This document shows, piece by piece, positions 24,894-33,215 of a DNA stretch of 37,738 nt; positions within the stretch are counted from its first letter, which is position 1; every line of letters begins with the position of its first letter. The stretch comes from Thiobacillus denitrificans (GTDB lineage Bacteria > Pseudomonadota > Gammaproteobacteria > Burkholderiales > Thiobacillaceae): positions 1 through 37,738 of the forward strand of contig DILD01000056.1 in assembly GCA_002424845.1 (NCBI GenBank), given 5' to 3'. The translations under genes and the position numbers were made by a program. The notes below the pieces were generated by a model. It saw nothing but the letters and a program-made list of their open reading frames with translations, ran no database searches and was not told the origin of the DNA.

Positions 24894-25792
24894 GTCGTGT
24901 GCTCGGATGAGGGGTTATCTTGTTGAATCGGATTTGTCGGGGCCAGACACAGGGCCAGCGCGCTTTCCCAGTCGGGCAGGCGCACGCCGAAAGTCGCCGC
25001 CAGCTTGTCGCAGTTTAATTGCGAATTGGCCGGGCGCGCAGCGGGCGTGGGATAGCCCGAGGTCGGAATCGCCGCCAGGCTGGCCAGTTTTTCGTCGGTC
25101 CGGGCCTGGTGTGCCAGGATCGCGGCAGTGAAGCCATGCCAGCTGGTATGGCCGCCGCAGGCCAGATGATATATCCCCGAGTCTGCTGCGAGATCGGAAC
25201 GGTCGAGCCAGCGTGCAATCGTCAAAGCACTCGCCTCGGCGATCAGGCGCGACCAGGTCGGTGCGCCGAACTGGTCGTCGACCACCGCGAGACGGTCACG
25301 TTCGCGTGCCAGGCGCTGCATGGTCAAGAGGAAGTTGCGTCCGCGCAGACCATATACCCAGCTGGTGCGCAGAATCAGGTGCGGGATGCCGGCCTGCTGC
25401 ACAGCCTGCTCTCCGGCCAGCTTGGATGCACCGTACCCGCCAAGCGGGTTCGGCACGTCTTCCTCGGCATAGGCCCCGGGCTTGCACCCGTCGAATACAT
25501 AGTCGGTGGAAAAGTGCACCAGCGGCACGCCGCAAGCGGCCAGCTCGGCCGGCGCGGTCGCATTGATGGCGTGTGCCAGTTCAGGCTCGGACTCGGCCCA
25601 GTCCACCGCCGTGTAGGCGGCCGGGTTGACGATCAGATCCGGCGCGAGCGCGGCCACGGCGGAACGAATGGAGACGGTGTCGGCGAGGTCGAGCCTGTTG
25701 CGACCCACCGCAATGATCTCGCCCAGCGGCGCCAGGGTGCGCTGCAGCTCCCAGCCCACCTGGCCATTGACACCGGTGAGCAGGATTCTCAC
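24890..25792 (-). CDS. rmlD: dTDP-4-dehydrorhamnose reductase
   Basis: A 300-residue short-chain reductase for the last step of dTDP-L-rhamnose synthesis. The NAD(P)-binding motif is RILLTGVNGQVGWEL and the catalytic YxxxK is YGASK (GGYGASKLAGE). The preceding STDYVFDG motif is also characteristic. The GTG at 25792 overlaps the rmlC stop (GTGA) and begins right at the conserved N-terminus; a longer in-frame start at 25906 would add unrelated residues inside rmlC and was rejected. Translation is probably coupled to rmlC. Confidence 0.95.
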   Translation of the reverse strand: MRILLTGVNGQVGWELQRTLAPLGEIIAVGRNRLDLADTVSIRSAVAALAPDLIVNPAAYTAVDWAESEPELAHAINATAPAELAACGVPLVHFSTDYVFDGCKPGAYAEEDVPNPLGGYGASKLAGEQAVQQAGIPHLILRTSWVYGLRGRNFLLTMQRLARERDRLAVVDDQFGAPTWSRLIAEASALTIARWLDRSDLAADSGIYHLACGGHTSWHGFTAAILAHQARTDEKLASLAAIPTSGYPTPAARPANSQLNCDKLAATFGVRLPDWESALALCLAPTNPIQQDNPSSEHTT

Positions 25793-26331
25793 GCAAACAC
25801 CTCGCACGCGGCGAGCGGCAGGCCTTCCCGATCCTTGGCGGATAAAAGCGGTTCGCCCTCCAGCGGCCAGGCGATGGCCAGCGCCGGGTCGTTCCACTGC
25901 AGGCAACGCTCGGAAGCTGGTGCGTAGTAGTCGGTGGTTTTGTAGAGAAATTCTGCGTAGTCGGACAACACCAGAAACCCGTGGGCAAAACCCGGCGGAA
26001 TCCAGGCCATGTCGTGCGTCTCCGCCGACAGGCGGAAAGTGGCGACGCGACCGAAGTGCGGCGAATCGCGGCGCAGGTCGACCGCCACGTCGAATACCTC
26101 GCCCGCCACCACGCGCACCAGTTTGCCCTGCGGCTGGCTGATCTGATAATGCAGACCGCGCAGCACGCCCCTGGCCGAACGCGAGTGGTTGTCCTGCACG
26201 AACTCGGCGTCGATTCCAAGCTCGGCGAAGACCTTGCGGTTGTAGCTTTCGAAGAAAAAGCCGCGCGCATCGCCGAACACCCTGGGGCGCAGCAACAAGA
26301 CATCGGGATGCTGGGTGGCGATCGCCTCCAT
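25789..26331 (-). CDS. rmlC: dTDP-4-dehydrorhamnose 3,5-epimerase
   Basis: A 180-residue cupin-fold epimerase, third step of dTDP-L-rhamnose synthesis. Typical motifs are RGFFFESYN, FVQDNHSRSARGVLRGLHYQ (with the catalytic histidine in GLHYQ), WIPPGFAHGF and YKTTDYY. Its ATG overlaps the rmlA stop by one base (TGATG), and its stop overlaps the rmlD start by four, so the operon is tightly coupled. Confidence 0.96.
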   Translation of the reverse strand: MEAIATQHPDVLLLRPRVFGDARGFFFESYNRKVFAELGIDAEFVQDNHSRSARGVLRGLHYQISQPQGKLVRVVAGEVFDVAVDLRRDSPHFGRVATFRLSAETHDMAWIPPGFAHGFLVLSDYAEFLYKTTDYYAPASERCLQWNDPALAIAWPLEGEPLLSAKDREGLPLAACEVFA

Positions 26332-27215
26332 CAGAACACCCTGTCGTTCAGCACGTCCATCAGGTACTGCCCATAGCCGTTTTTCATCAACGGCTGCGCC
26401 AGCCTCTGCAATTGGGCGGCATCGATGAAGCCCTGGCGGTAGGCGATTTCCTCGGGGCAGGCGATTTTCAGGCCCTGGCGCTTCTCGATGGTCTGGATGT
26501 AGAGCGCAGCCTCGATCAGCGAATCGTGGGTGCCGGTGTCGAGCCAGGCCTGGCCGCGCCCCATCACCTGCACGTCGAGTTCGCCCCAGTCGAGATACTG
26601 GCGGTTGACGTCGGTGATTTCCAGCTCGCCGCGCGGCGACGGCTTCAGCGCACGCGCGATGTCGATCACCCGGTTATCGTAGAAGTACAGGCCGGTGACG
26701 GCATAACGCGACTTGGGCCGAGCGGGTTTTTCTTCCAGGCTGACCGCGTGCCCGGCGGCGTCGAACTCGACCACACCGTAGCGTTCGGGGTCGTGCACCG
26801 GATAGGCGAACACAGTGGCGCCGTGCGTGCGTTGCCCCGCCACCAGCAAATCCTGACTCAACTCGTGGCCATAGAAAATGTTGTCGCCCAGCACCAGCGC
26901 GCAGGAATCCTGGCCGATGAAATCGCTGCCGATGAGGAAGGCCTGGGCCAATCCCTCCGGCTCGGCCTGCACGGCGTATTGAATATTGAGCCCCCACTGG
27001 GCGCCATCCCCCAGCAACTGTTCGAAGCGGGGCGTGTCCTGCGGGGTGGAAATCAGCAGGAGGTCGCGGATCCCCGCCAGCATCAGCGTGGTCAGCGGGT
27101 AATACACCATGGGCTTGTCGTATACCGGCAGCAGTTGCTTGGAAACCGCCTGGGTGATCGGGTAGAGCCGGGTGCCGGAACCGCCGGCGAGAATGATGCC
27201 CTTGCGTGTGCTCAT
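26331..27215 (-). CDS. rmlA: glucose-1-phosphate thymidylyltransferase
   Basis: A 294-residue enzyme making dTDP-glucose. The nucleotide-binding signature GIILAGGSGTRLYPITQAVSKQLLPVYDKPMVYYPL is intact, followed by LGDNIFYG and SLEEKP, which hold metal- and sugar-binding residues. The ATG at 27215 overlaps the rmlB stop by 4 bases; a longer in-frame start at 27488 would lie deep inside rmlB and was rejected. Confidence 0.97.
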   Translation of the reverse strand: MSTRKGIILAGGSGTRLYPITQAVSKQLLPVYDKPMVYYPLTTLMLAGIRDLLLISTPQDTPRFEQLLGDGAQWGLNIQYAVQAEPEGLAQAFLIGSDFIGQDSCALVLGDNIFYGHELSQDLLVAGQRTHGATVFAYPVHDPERYGVVEFDAAGHAVSLEEKPARPKSRYAVTGLYFYDNRVIDIARALKPSPRGELEITDVNRQYLDWGELDVQVMGRGQAWLDTGTHDSLIEAALYIQTIEKRQGLKIACPEEIAYRQGFIDAAQLQRLAQPLMKNGYGQYLMDVLNDRVF

Positions 27216-28279
27216 GCGGGAGTGTCTGCGTAGTTTCTGGATACCCAGTGGCGATATTCGCCGCTGGTCACGTGGGCCACCCAGTCCTGGTTGGCCAGAT
27301 ACCAGGCCACCGTCTTGCGGATGCCGGTTTCGAAGGTCTCGGCAGGCGTCCAGCCCAGTTCGCGCTCGATCTTGCCGGCGTCGATCGCGTAGCGGCGGTC
27401 GTGGCCGGGGCGGTCCCTGACGAAGGTGATCAGGCTGGCATGCGGCGTCACCGGCGAGCCGGGATGCAGCTCGTCGAGGATGGCGCACAGCGTGTTCACC
27501 ACGTCGAGATTGGTCTTTTCGTTGCAGCCGCCGATGTTGTAGACCTCCCCTACCCGTCCGCCTTCAAGCACCCGCCGGATCGCACTGCAATGGTCACCCA
27601 CGTAGAGCCAGTCGCGGACATTGCTGCCGTCGCCGTAAATCGGCAGCGGCTTGCCCGCCAGGGCATTGTGGATCACCAGCGGGATGAGCTTTTCCGGGAA
27701 TTGCAGGGGTCCGTAGTTGTTCGAGCAATTCGTGGTCAGCACCGGCAGGCCGTAGGTGTGGTGGTAGGCGCGCACCAGATGGTCCGATGCGGCCTTGGAG
27801 GCCGAATAGGGACTGTTCGGCGCATAGGCCGTGGTTTCCGAGAAAGCGGGATCGGTCGGGCCGAGCGATCCGTACACCTCGTCGGTCGACACGTGCAGGA
27901 AGCGGAACGTCGCTTGTTCGTCGCCTGGCAATTGCGTCCAGTGGGCGCGCACCGACTCCAGCAAATTGAAGGTGCCGACTACATTGGTCTGGACAAACTC
28001 GGCCGGGCCATGGATGGAGCGGTCGACGTGGCTTTCGGCGGCGAAATTGATCACGGCACGCGGCCGGTGTTTTTGTAACAGCGCATCGATCAGCGCGCGG
28101 TCACCGATATCGCCCTGCACAAACAGGTGTCGCGCATGGCCTCGGAGGGATTTGAGATTCTCAAGGTTGCCCGCGTAGGTCAGCTTGTCGAGGTTGACGA
28201 CCGCGTCATCATTTTCTGCAAGCCAGTCCAACACGAAATTGGCGCCGATAAAACCGGCGCCCCCAGTTACCAGAATCAT
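27212..28279 (-). CDS. rmlB: dTDP-glucose 4,6-dehydratase
   Basis: A 355-residue extended short-chain dehydrogenase, second step of dTDP-L-rhamnose synthesis and first gene of the rmlB-A-C-D-manC operon. The NAD-binding motif GGAGFIGANFV is at the N-terminus, STDEVYG supplies the catalytic Asp-Glu, and YSASK supplies the Tyr-Lys pair. The five genes overlap or abut one another by 1-4 bases, so they form one unit feeding rhamnose and mannose into a surface polysaccharide. No glycosyltransferase or export gene is present in the window. Confidence 0.97.
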   Translation of the reverse strand: MILVTGGAGFIGANFVLDWLAENDDAVVNLDKLTYAGNLENLKSLRGHARHLFVQGDIGDRALIDALLQKHRPRAVINFAAESHVDRSIHGPAEFVQTNVVGTFNLLESVRAHWTQLPGDEQATFRFLHVSTDEVYGSLGPTDPAFSETTAYAPNSPYSASKAASDHLVRAYHHTYGLPVLTTNCSNNYGPLQFPEKLIPLVIHNALAGKPLPIYGDGSNVRDWLYVGDHCSAIRRVLEGGRVGEVYNIGGCNEKTNLDVVNTLCAILDELHPGSPVTPHASLITFVRDRPGHDRRYAIDAGKIERELGWTPAETFETGIRKTVAWYLANQDWVAHVTSGEYRHWVSRNYADTPA

Positions 28280-28450
28280 CGGGGCATGCTCATTCAGTGG
28301 AGGGGATGTCGCCTGAAATCATTACGATCATCACGCTTCATTCATGCGCTGGCCGGCATTTCCCGGCCGAGCGGCAACCCGGCCAGAAGCGCTTGGGCAA
28401 TCAAGGTATCGGGATGCGGTTTCATGAGTTTTGAATTGTCAGGTGCGGCC

Positions 28451-28482
28451 CGTATGGTGCGTGATCAGGCGGCAATTGGCAA
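28451..28482 (-). repeat. conserved upstream element, copy A
   Basis: The plus strand begins CGTATGGTGCG and ends CGGCAAT-GGCAA. About 27 of 32 bases match copy B at 30239-30270. It lies about 170 bases upstream of rmlB in the same orientation as copy B relative to its gene. Similarity weakly continues past the CGTATGG end (TTTGA-ATTGT-CAG). Confidence 0.6.
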
Positions 28483-28521
28483 ATGACAGGCCATACCCTG
28501 GGGCAACGGTCAATCCGTACG

Positions 28522-28546
28522 CCGCGCCCGACATGGCCGGGCGCGG
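28522..28546 (-). terminator. GC-rich hairpin after the coiled-coil gene
   Basis: CCGCGCCCG (28522-28530) pairs perfectly with CGGGCGCGG (28538-28546) around a 7-base loop. It lies 40 bases beyond the stop of the gene at 28585. No T-run follows in either direction, so it may be a terminator aided by other factors or an mRNA-stabilising structure. Confidence 0.35.
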
Positions 28547-28584
28547 GGACTCCTCAGGTTTGAGCGGCTAGCGACGACAGGTCG

Positions 28585-29085
28585 TCAATCGGCCAGAGCC
28601 TTGGGAGCGCTCGCTTGTCTGGCTTCGCGCAGCATTCTTGCCGCTTTTTCCTTCGGGGTTTCCGCGGCCAGGGATTCAGGCATCGCTCCCGGGCCGTTCG
28701 ATTTCCGAGCCGCCTGCAAGGCCTGAGCCGCCTTTTCCCGGGCGGCCTGTTCCTGCTTCACACGCTGCATCTCGATCGCCACCAGACGTTCACGCTCAGC
28801 CCGCGCCGCTGCCTCCTGCTGGCGTTCCGCTTCTTTCTGTTTTTGCTCTGCCGCCTTCTGCTGGCGTTCCGCCTCTTTCTGCTGGCGTTCCGCTTCTTTC
28901 TGCGCGTCGAAGCGCGAACGCGCCGCCTTCATGTCGGCACGAATCTGCTCGCCGGTCTGGAGCATACGTTTGCTGATTTGTCCCAAATCCTCGCCCACGC
29001 CATTTCCTTCAGCGGCGTGCGCGCCGACCGGCAACAAACTGAATAGCATGGCAACCGCCATGCGCGTGACTGGATGGTGCTTCAT
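28585..29085 (-). CDS. hypothetical exported coiled-coil protein
   Basis: A 166-residue protein of unknown function. A clear signal peptide (MKHHPVTRMAVAMLFSLLPVGAHA/AEG) is followed by a continuous charged coiled coil (about 45-135) dominated by Glu, Arg, Gln, Lys and Ala. The heptad KEAERQQ recurs, and at DNA level the coding repeat is nearly exact. A second helical stretch near the C-terminus contains KEKAARMLREARQA. It resembles TolA-like or periplasmic spacer proteins in composition only; no TolA or OmpA domain is present. The ATG at 29085 was chosen because GGGAG lies 6 bases upstream and the signal peptide starts there. It stands alone between rmlB and the EpsD-like gene. Confidence 0.7.
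   Translation of the reverse strand: MKHHPVTRMAVAMLFSLLPVGAHAAEGNGVGEDLGQISKRMLQTGEQIRADMKAARSRFDAQKEAERQQKEAERQQKAAEQKQKEAERQQEAAARAERERLVAIEMQRVKQEQAAREKAAQALQAARKSNGPGAMPESLAAETPKEKAARMLREARQASAPKALAD
28816..28893 (-). repeat. 21-base heptad-coding tandem repeats
   Basis: The 15-base unit CTGCTGGCGTTCCGC (plus strand) occurs at 28816-28830, 28858-28872 and 28879-28893, spaced 42 and 21 bases apart. Each 21-base period encodes one KEAERQQ heptad. A period of 21 bases keeps the frame and the coil register when copies are gained or lost. Confidence 0.75.
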
Positions 29086-29313
29086 TGACGCTCCCTTTTT
29101 TCTTGTAGACCGGATCACAAAAGCGCCGGTGTCCTCCGCCGTGATTGCCAGACATTCACCCCTGACTGATCCCGGCACACGAATGAATACAGAACGCTTC
29201 TTTTCCCAGAGAGAGCTTAAGGTTATTCAGGTAGCGTCATCAAAGGGTAATTTGTTCTATATCCCTGCCTTGATAATTCCGCTGTCACCCGCCAAGGGGA
29301 ACAACGGACAGAT

Positions 29314-30207
29314 TTACTCGGCAGGTTTCGTGTCGCCCGAAGCCGTGTCGGCCCTGGTTTCGGACATGGGCTTATAGCCGCTCGCGTATTCGACTTTGGC
29401 GGCATCGCGCAACGCCTTCAGATCGGCATCCATCCGGTCCTTGCGTGTCTGGGCCATCATCACCCGCTCGATGGCCGTTTTTGCCTGTTCCAGCGAAACC
29501 GGCTGCAACTGGCTTTCCAGCAATTGCAGGATCAGCAACTGCCCGGGAAGGGTCGGGAAAGTCGTCACCTGGCCATCCTTCATCTGGCTCAACCGGGCCA
29601 GCAAAGGCGTCGGAATCTGTTCTGCCGGTTTGACAGCCGTCGCGCTCTTGCCCACGATGCCCTGTTCCCTGACCCAGTTAACGAAATCGCCGATGGAATG
29701 GCTGGTCTTGAGCTTGTCCTCAACTTCGGCCATCCGTGACGGCTCGGTCGTCAGCTCAAGCTCCTGGATGCGATAAATCCGCCGCTGTGAAAACAGCTCG
29801 GGGTGTTGCGCGTAATACGCTGCGACTTCGGTTTCGGACGGCTGGGCCACATCCTTGAAATTGCGCTGCGCATAGGCTTCCACCAGGACCTGTCGGCTGG
29901 CCTGGGCCATCGCGATTTCCACTTCCTGGTCCTTGTCCAGACCGGCCTTTTTCGCCGCCTGGGCCACCAGACGCTGGTCGACCAATGCCTGCAACAAGCC
30001 GCTTTTGGCTTCGGCCGCCTGGGCCGCGGTCAAGGTGCCCATTTGCGACAACGCGATGTCCAGTTCGGCTTCGGTGATCGTGTCGCCGGCAACCGTGGCA
30101 ACGGTTTGACTTTTGACCTCGCTGGCAGGCTTGTCGCAGCCAGACAGCAGGATGGCGAAAGCGGTCAGGGTGACCAGTGCGGTGGTGTGGCGAGCTTTCA
30201 TGGACAT
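29314..30207 (-). CDS. epsD: EpsD-family peptidyl-prolyl isomerase-like lipoprotein
   Basis: A 297-residue lipoprotein (lipobox LLSGC, Cys24) with SurA/PpiC-like organisation. The N-terminal helical chaperone part (about 35-130) contains VATVAGDTITEAELDIALSQMG and LLQALVDQRLVAQAAKKAGLDKD. A parvulin-like segment follows (SQRRIYRIQELELTTEPSRMAEVEDKLKTSHSIGDFVNWVREQGIVGKS) and then PTPLLARLSQMKDGQVTTFPTLPGQLLILQLLESQ. It fits the EpsD family found with exopolysaccharide and PEP-CTERM loci. Here it is separate from export genes, but near rmlBACD-manC and sharing an upstream element with rmlB. The exact start is uncertain; ATG 30201 is also possible. Confidence 0.8.
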   Translation of the reverse strand: MSMKARHTTALVTLTAFAILLSGCDKPASEVKSQTVATVAGDTITEAELDIALSQMGTLTAAQAAEAKSGLLQALVDQRLVAQAAKKAGLDKDQEVEIAMAQASRQVLVEAYAQRNFKDVAQPSETEVAAYYAQHPELFSQRRIYRIQELELTTEPSRMAEVEDKLKTSHSIGDFVNWVREQGIVGKSATAVKPAEQIPTPLLARLSQMKDGQVTTFPTLPGQLLILQLLESQLQPVSLEQAKTAIERVMMAQTRKDRMDADLKALRDAAKVEYASGYKPMSETRADTASGDTKPAE

Positions 30208-30238
30208 TTTCGGTTTGATTGTTCAGACAGGGACGGCT

Positions 30239-30270
30239 CGTATGGTGCGGGATTGGACGGCAATCGGCAA
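30239..30270 (-). repeat. conserved upstream element, copy B
   Basis: About 27 of 32 bases match copy A at 28451-28482 (CGTATGGTGCG, then GAT, then CGGCAAT-GGCAA on the plus strand). On the minus strand it ends about 32 bases before the EpsD-like start, where a promoter would lie. TTGCC at one end could serve as a -35, but no convincing -10 is conserved, so a protein-binding site is equally possible. Confidence 0.6.
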
Positions 30271-30404
30271 GCTGGACGAATGAGCACGGCCATCAGGCAT
30301 GCAGGTCGACCGGCGAAACGGCTCGCCCCTGTATCGGGCACAGGATTCTTGCGCGGCTTGTTATGGAGAGCAGGCCGCCGATTGCCGGCGGCCCGTTGTA
30401 ACAA

Positions 30405-32660
30405 TCAAGCCGGTACGGCTTCCTCGAACTCCAGGCTGACCTTGCCGTCGGCATCGACATCGATGGTCACCCGCCCGCCGTGCGCCAGCTTGCCGAACAG
30501 CAGCTCGTCGGCCAGCGCCTTGCGGATGGTGTCCTGGATCAGGCGCGCCATCGGGCGGGCGCCCATCAGCGGGTCGAAGCCGTTCCTGGCGAGATGGGCC
30601 TTGAGCGCGTCGGTAAACACGGCCTCGACCTTCTTCTCGTGCAACTGCTCTTCCAGTTGCATCAGGAACTTGTCCACCACCTGCAGGATGATCGGCTCGG
30701 TGAGCGACGCGAACGGAATGATGGCGTCAAGCCGGTTGCGGAATTCCGGTGTGAACATGCGCTTGATCTCGCCCATTTCGTCGCCGCTTTCACGCGAATT
30801 GGAGAAGCCGATGGAGGCCTTGTTGAGCATTTCCGCCCCGGCGTTGGTCGTCATGACCAGCACCACATTGCGGAAATCCGCCTTGCGGCCGTTGGTGTCG
30901 GTCAGGGTGCCGTGGTCCATCACCTGCAGCAGCACGTTAAAGATGTCCGGGTGAGCTTTCTCTATTTCATCAAGCAAAACAACCGCATAGGGGTGCTTGT
31001 TGATAGCCTCTGTCAAGAGTCCGCCCTGGTCGAATCCGACATAGCCGGGTGGCGCGCCGATCAGGCGCGATACGGCGTGACGCTCCATGTATTCCGACAT
31101 GTCGAAGCGGATCAACTCGACCCCCAACACATAGGCCAGCTGGCGCGCGACTTCGGTCTTGCCGACGCCGGTAGGACCGGAAAACAGGAAATTGCCGATC
31201 GGCTTCTGCGGATTGCCCAGCCCGCTGCGCGACATCTTGATGGCAGAGGCCAGCGCACCGATGGCGGCATCCTGTCCGTACACCACTGCCTTGAGGTCGC
31301 GTTCCAGCGTCTTCAACGAATTCTTGTCGTCGGACGAGACGGTCTTGGGCGGAATCCGCGCGATCTTGGCGATGATGTCCTCGATCTCGCGCGGGGTGAT
31401 GGTCCGCTTCTGCCTGGATTTCGGCAGGATGCGCTGGGCCGCGCCCGCCTCGTCGATGACGTCGATGGCCTTGTCCGGCAGGTGGCGATCGTTGATGTAG
31501 CGCGCCGACAACTGGGCCGCCGTGGTCAATGCCGCCGCCGTGTATTTGACCCCATGGTGATCCTCGAAGCGCGATTTCAGGCCGCGCAGAATCGCCACCG
31601 TTTCGTTGATCGACGGCTCGGCCACATCGATTTTCTGGAAGCGCCGCGACAAAGCATGATCTTTTTCGAAAATGCCGCGATATTCGGTGTACGTGGTGGC
31701 GCCAATGCAGCGCATCTGCCCGGACGACAGGGCCGGCTTCAGCAGGTTGGACGCATCGAGCGTTCCGCCCGACGCCGCCCCTGCTCCGATCAGGGTGTGG
31801 ATCTCGTCGATGAACAGGATCGCCTTTGAGTTGTCTGCGAGCTGCTTCAATACGCCTTTCAGACGCTGTTCGAAATCGCCGCGATATTTGGTGCCCGCCA
31901 GCAAGGCCCCCATGTCCAGTGCATAGACCGTGCTTTGCGACAGGATATCGGGCACGGTGCCCTCGACGATGCGCCGCGCCAGCCCTTCGGCGATGGCGGT
32001 CTTGCCGACGCCTGCTTCGCCCACCAGCAGGGGATTGTTCTTGCGACGGCGGCACAGGGTCTGGATCACCCGTTCGAGTTCCTGGTCGCGCCCGATCAAG
32101 GGGTCGATCTTTCCGGCCAGCGCCTGCGAATTCAGGTTCTGCGCAAAGCTGTCGAGCGGCGACACGGAGGCCGCCTCCGAACCGGGTTCGGCGGGCTCGT
32201 CCGGGCGCGGCGAGGGCTCGCCCTGCGGCGTCTTGGTGATGCCGTGCGAAATGAAATTGACGATATCGAGCCGCGTCACGCCCTGCTGACCCAGGAAGTA
32301 CACCGCGTGCGAATCCTTTTCACCGAACACCGCCACCAGCACGTTGGCGCCGGTCACTTCTTTCTTGCCGGACGACTGCACATGCAGGATCGCGCGCTGA
32401 ATCACGCGCTGGAAGCCCAGCGTGGGCTGGGTGTCGACCTCGGCTTCACCTTCGACCTTGGGCGTGTGCTCATCGATGAAGTTGCCCAGTTGTTCGCGCA
32501 TGGTCTCGATGTTGGCGCCACACGCGCGCAACACTTCCGCTGCCGAGGGATTTTCCAGCATCGCCATCAGCAGGTGTTCCACCGAAATGAATTCGTGGCG
32601 CTTTTGCCGCGCGTCCATGAAAGCCATGTGCAGCGTGACTTCGAGTTCCTGGGCAATCAT
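30405..32660 (-). CDS. clpA: ATP-dependent Clp protease ATP-binding subunit ClpA
   Basis: A 751-residue AAA+ unfoldase that feeds substrates to ClpP. The Clp N domain (about 1-140, EFISVEHLLMAMLENPSAAEVLRACGAN) binds ClpS. The first AAA+ module has Walker A GEAGVGKT (214-221) and Walker B ILFIDEIHT; the second has GPTGVGKT and VVLLDEIEKAHPDIFN. No long middle domain is present, as expected for ClpA rather than ClpB. The start follows the clpS stop immediately. No clpP is in the window. Confidence 0.97.
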   Translation of the reverse strand: MIAQELEVTLHMAFMDARQKRHEFISVEHLLMAMLENPSAAEVLRACGANIETMREQLGNFIDEHTPKVEGEAEVDTQPTLGFQRVIQRAILHVQSSGKKEVTGANVLVAVFGEKDSHAVYFLGQQGVTRLDIVNFISHGITKTPQGEPSPRPDEPAEPGSEAASVSPLDSFAQNLNSQALAGKIDPLIGRDQELERVIQTLCRRRKNNPLLVGEAGVGKTAIAEGLARRIVEGTVPDILSQSTVYALDMGALLAGTKYRGDFEQRLKGVLKQLADNSKAILFIDEIHTLIGAGAASGGTLDASNLLKPALSSGQMRCIGATTYTEYRGIFEKDHALSRRFQKIDVAEPSINETVAILRGLKSRFEDHHGVKYTAAALTTAAQLSARYINDRHLPDKAIDVIDEAGAAQRILPKSRQKRTITPREIEDIIAKIARIPPKTVSSDDKNSLKTLERDLKAVVYGQDAAIGALASAIKMSRSGLGNPQKPIGNFLFSGPTGVGKTEVARQLAYVLGVELIRFDMSEYMERHAVSRLIGAPPGYVGFDQGGLLTEAINKHPYAVVLLDEIEKAHPDIFNVLLQVMDHGTLTDTNGRKADFRNVVLVMTTNAGAEMLNKASIGFSNSRESGDEMGEIKRMFTPEFRNRLDAIIPFASLTEPIILQVVDKFLMQLEEQLHEKKVEAVFTDALKAHLARNGFDPLMGARPMARLIQDTIRKALADELLFGKLAHGGRVTIDVDADGKVSLEFEEAVPA

Positions 32661-32969
32661 CTAACTTTCCTCCATCGTGCACTGCAGCGGATGCTGATGC
32701 TGCCGTGCGAAATCGATAACCTGCTCAACCTTGGTATGCGCGATATCCCTCGGATACACCCCGCACACTCCAACACCCTCAGTATGCACTTTGAGCATGA
32801 TTTGTGTTGCCCGTTCTTGGTCGATGCCAAAAAACTTTTTCAGGACATGCACCACGAACTCCATGGGCGTGTAGTCGTCGTTCAGCAACAGTACCTTGTA
32901 CAGGGGCGGCGGCGCCACCTTGGCCGCAGTCGGTTCCAGTAGGGTGCTGCCTTCTCGCTTGGTTGCCAT
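32661..32969 (-). CDS. clpS: ClpA adaptor protein ClpS
   Basis: A 102-residue N-degron adaptor that hands substrates with destabilising N-terminal residues to ClpA. The diagnostic core is YKVLLLNDDYTPMEFVVHVLKKFFGIDQERATQIMLKVHTEG, and the N-terminal 25 residues are the flexible tail that enters ClpA. The ATG at 32969 fits the family length; a longer in-frame start at 33104 would run toward the tRNA gene and was rejected. The clpA ATG directly follows its stop. Confidence 0.96.
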   Translation of the reverse strand: MATKREGSTLLEPTAAKVAPPPLYKVLLLNDDYTPMEFVVHVLKKFFGIDQERATQIMLKVHTEGVGVCGVYPRDIAHTKVEQVIDFARQHQHPLQCTMEES

Positions 32970-33001
32970 AGCCTGATAAGCCCTGATTACTGGCTTTATT
33001 T

Positions 33002-33026
33002 TGATGGGATGGGAGGAATTTTCAAG
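33002..33026 (-). promoter_or_regulatory. possible heat-shock-type promoter of clpS-clpA
   Basis: On the minus strand CTTGAA (33026-33021), 11 bases, then TCCCATCA (33009-33002). The boxes resemble the sigma32 elements, but the spacer is shorter than usual and the -10 has fewer Cs, so this is weaker than the lon site. Confidence 0.3.
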
Positions 33027-33076
33027 CCCGCTGAAAGTAGGGCCAAAGATTCTGAGGAAATGCGGACAATGGGGAA

Positions 33077-33166
<90 letters not shown>

Positions 33167-33215
33167 GGCGGCGTGCATTGTACCCGACTCGAACAGTTTG
33201 CTGGACGAAAATTTC

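Larger units (their letters stand above)
28280..28584. other. intergenic region upstream of rmlB
   Basis: No gene is seen in this 305-base gap. It should hold the rml operon promoter and contains a conserved element at 28451-28482 shared with the upstream region of the EpsD-like gene. A strong GC hairpin lies at 28522-28546, and a small inverted repeat GACGAC/GTCGTC at 28573-28586 overlaps the end of the coiled-coil gene. Confidence 0.6.
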
